Origin: Comamonadaceae bacterium UBA2237
Lineage (GTDB): Bacteria > Pseudomonadota > Gammaproteobacteria > Burkholderiales > Burkholderiaceae_C
Direction of reading: 5' to 3'
Assembly (NCBI GenBank): GCA_002347905.1
Contig: DDYJ01000040.1
Span: 3,935-10,764, forward strand
DNA: 6,830 nt
In this document: positions 6,208-6,830 of the stretch, piece after piece
Position numbering within the stretch: the stretch's first letter is position 1
How the letters are laid out: each line of letters begins with the position of its first letter
Notes under the pieces: generated by a model
Database searches by the model: none
Seen by the model: only the letters and a program-made list of their open reading frames with translations
Told to the model about the DNA's origin: nothing
Program-made: the position numbers and the translations under genes

Positions 6208-6726
6208 ATGAACTCAGCTAAAGCCATCTACGCCACCTGTCTAACTTTGCTCAGCGCTTGTGCAACTCAAGGCCCAGGCCTTTCTGTCAGTGCGCAACTC
6301 TCACCAACCAAAGGCAACACAGCAGCAGGAACAGTGACTTTCACACAAACTGGAGCAAAAGTCTTAGTAGTTGCAGAAGTTCGTGGACTCAAACCAAACG
6401 CAGAACATGGATTTCACATACATGAAAAAGGTGACTGCTCAAGTGGCGATGGTATGAGCACAGGGGGTCACTTCAACCCCACTACTCAGCCACATGGTGC
6501 CCATGGAACTGGCAGTCACCACTCAGGTGATTTGCCCTCTTTGGTAGCAGATGCCAACGGTGTTGCAAAGTTGAAATTTGAGTCCTCAACGATTTCCATT
6601 GATTCTGGTGTAACAAATATTATTGGTCGTGGGTTAATCGTCCATAGAGATCCGGACGATTACAAAACGCAACCTACTGGTAATGCTGGACCTAGGCTAG
6701 CTTGCGCGGTAATCAATAAAATTTAA
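6208..6726 (+). CDS. sodC: Cu/Zn superoxide dismutase, lipoprotein form
   Basis: This enzyme converts superoxide to oxygen and hydrogen peroxide in the cell envelope. From the ATG it has 172 residues. The N-terminus is a lipoprotein signal ending in LLSAC (Cys18 lipidated, Ala at +2), implying outer-membrane anchoring rather than a free periplasmic enzyme. All active-site residues are present with spacing close to human SOD1: copper ligands His70 and His72 (GFHIHEKGDC), bridging His88 (GGHFNP) and His146 (GLIVHRDPDD); zinc ligands His88, His96, His105 and Asp108 (HHSGDLP); the structural disulfide pair Cys77-Cys166; and the guidance Arg163 in GPRLACAVI. The length is normal and I see no defect. 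The gene stands alone, divergent from a small lipoprotein gene. Several extra histidines (99, 104) lie in the zinc loop. No terminator is evident in the ~100 bp after the stop. Confidence 0.96.
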   Translation: MNSAKAIYATCLTLLSACATQGPGLSVSAQLSPTKGNTAAGTVTFTQTGAKVLVVAEVRGLKPNAEHGFHIHEKGDCSSGDGMSTGGHFNPTTQPHGAHGTGSHHSGDLPSLVADANGVAKLKFESSTISIDSGVTNIIGRGLIVHRDPDDYKTQPTGNAGPRLACAVINKI

Positions 6727-6830
6727 CAGGTAGAAAGAAAATTTAGGATTAGTTTTAACATTCTGATTACCCAATAGTTTTATGTCTAAACGGAATTAAC
6801 TTTTATTGGTCATTCCAAGGCGTTCAATAG

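Noticed and set aside
6771..6809. CCAATA...TATTGG repeat after sodC as a terminator or recombination site.
   Set aside because: Six-pair AT-rich arms with a 27-base loop and no following T run; not convincing as a terminator, and nothing integron-like surrounds it.

Overview
The window looks like chromosomal DNA of a betaproteobacterium, probably Burkholderiales/Comamonadaceae-like. This is inferred from the style of the PrpE, isochorismatase-fold hydrolase, C40 peptidase and CBS proteins; no rRNA or other marker gene is present to fix the taxonomy.

Left part (1-3467), moderate GC (30/60 in 901-960 and 28/60 in 1201-1260, counted by hand). It opens with the 3' tail of an unidentified plus-strand reading frame. 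Next come two minus-strand genes: prpE (propionate--CoA ligase, 162-2057) and, upstream of it, a small isochorismatase-fold hydrolase (2153-2758). A secreted NlpC/P60 cell-wall peptidase (2922-3467) is divergent from the hydrolase. A 13-bp tandem duplication sits on the hydrolase stop codon. All look intact and housekeeping-like.

Middle part (about 3470-5341), clearly AT-richer (20/60 GC in 4741-4800). It holds the start of a carbohydrate-type ABC importer operon on the plus strand: a complete MalK/UgpC-type ATPase (3533-4675) followed after 6 bp by a MalF/UgpA-type permease (4682-5341). The permease reads normally as far as the EAA loop. It then switches abruptly, near 5308/5309, to unrelated sequence and a stop, losing its last membrane segments. 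No second permease or substrate-binding protein follows, so this is a decayed or deleted importer operon, or an assembly junction.

Right part (5380-6830). Two minus-strand genes, a tiny lipoprotein (5881-6051) upstream of a two-CBS-domain protein (5380-5817), are divergent from a plus-strand lipoprotein Cu/Zn superoxide dismutase, sodC (6208-6726). The sodC leader carries two adjacent AT-rich palindromes just before its ribosome binding site. The last ~100 bases (6727-6830) hold no gene or convincing terminator.

I found no tRNA, rRNA, CRISPR array, insertion sequence, integrase or recognisable defence system. The most notable points are the truncated ABC operon with its composition shift, the unlisted 56-residue lipoprotein, and the palindromic sodC leader. 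I see no convincing previously undescribed multi-gene system.
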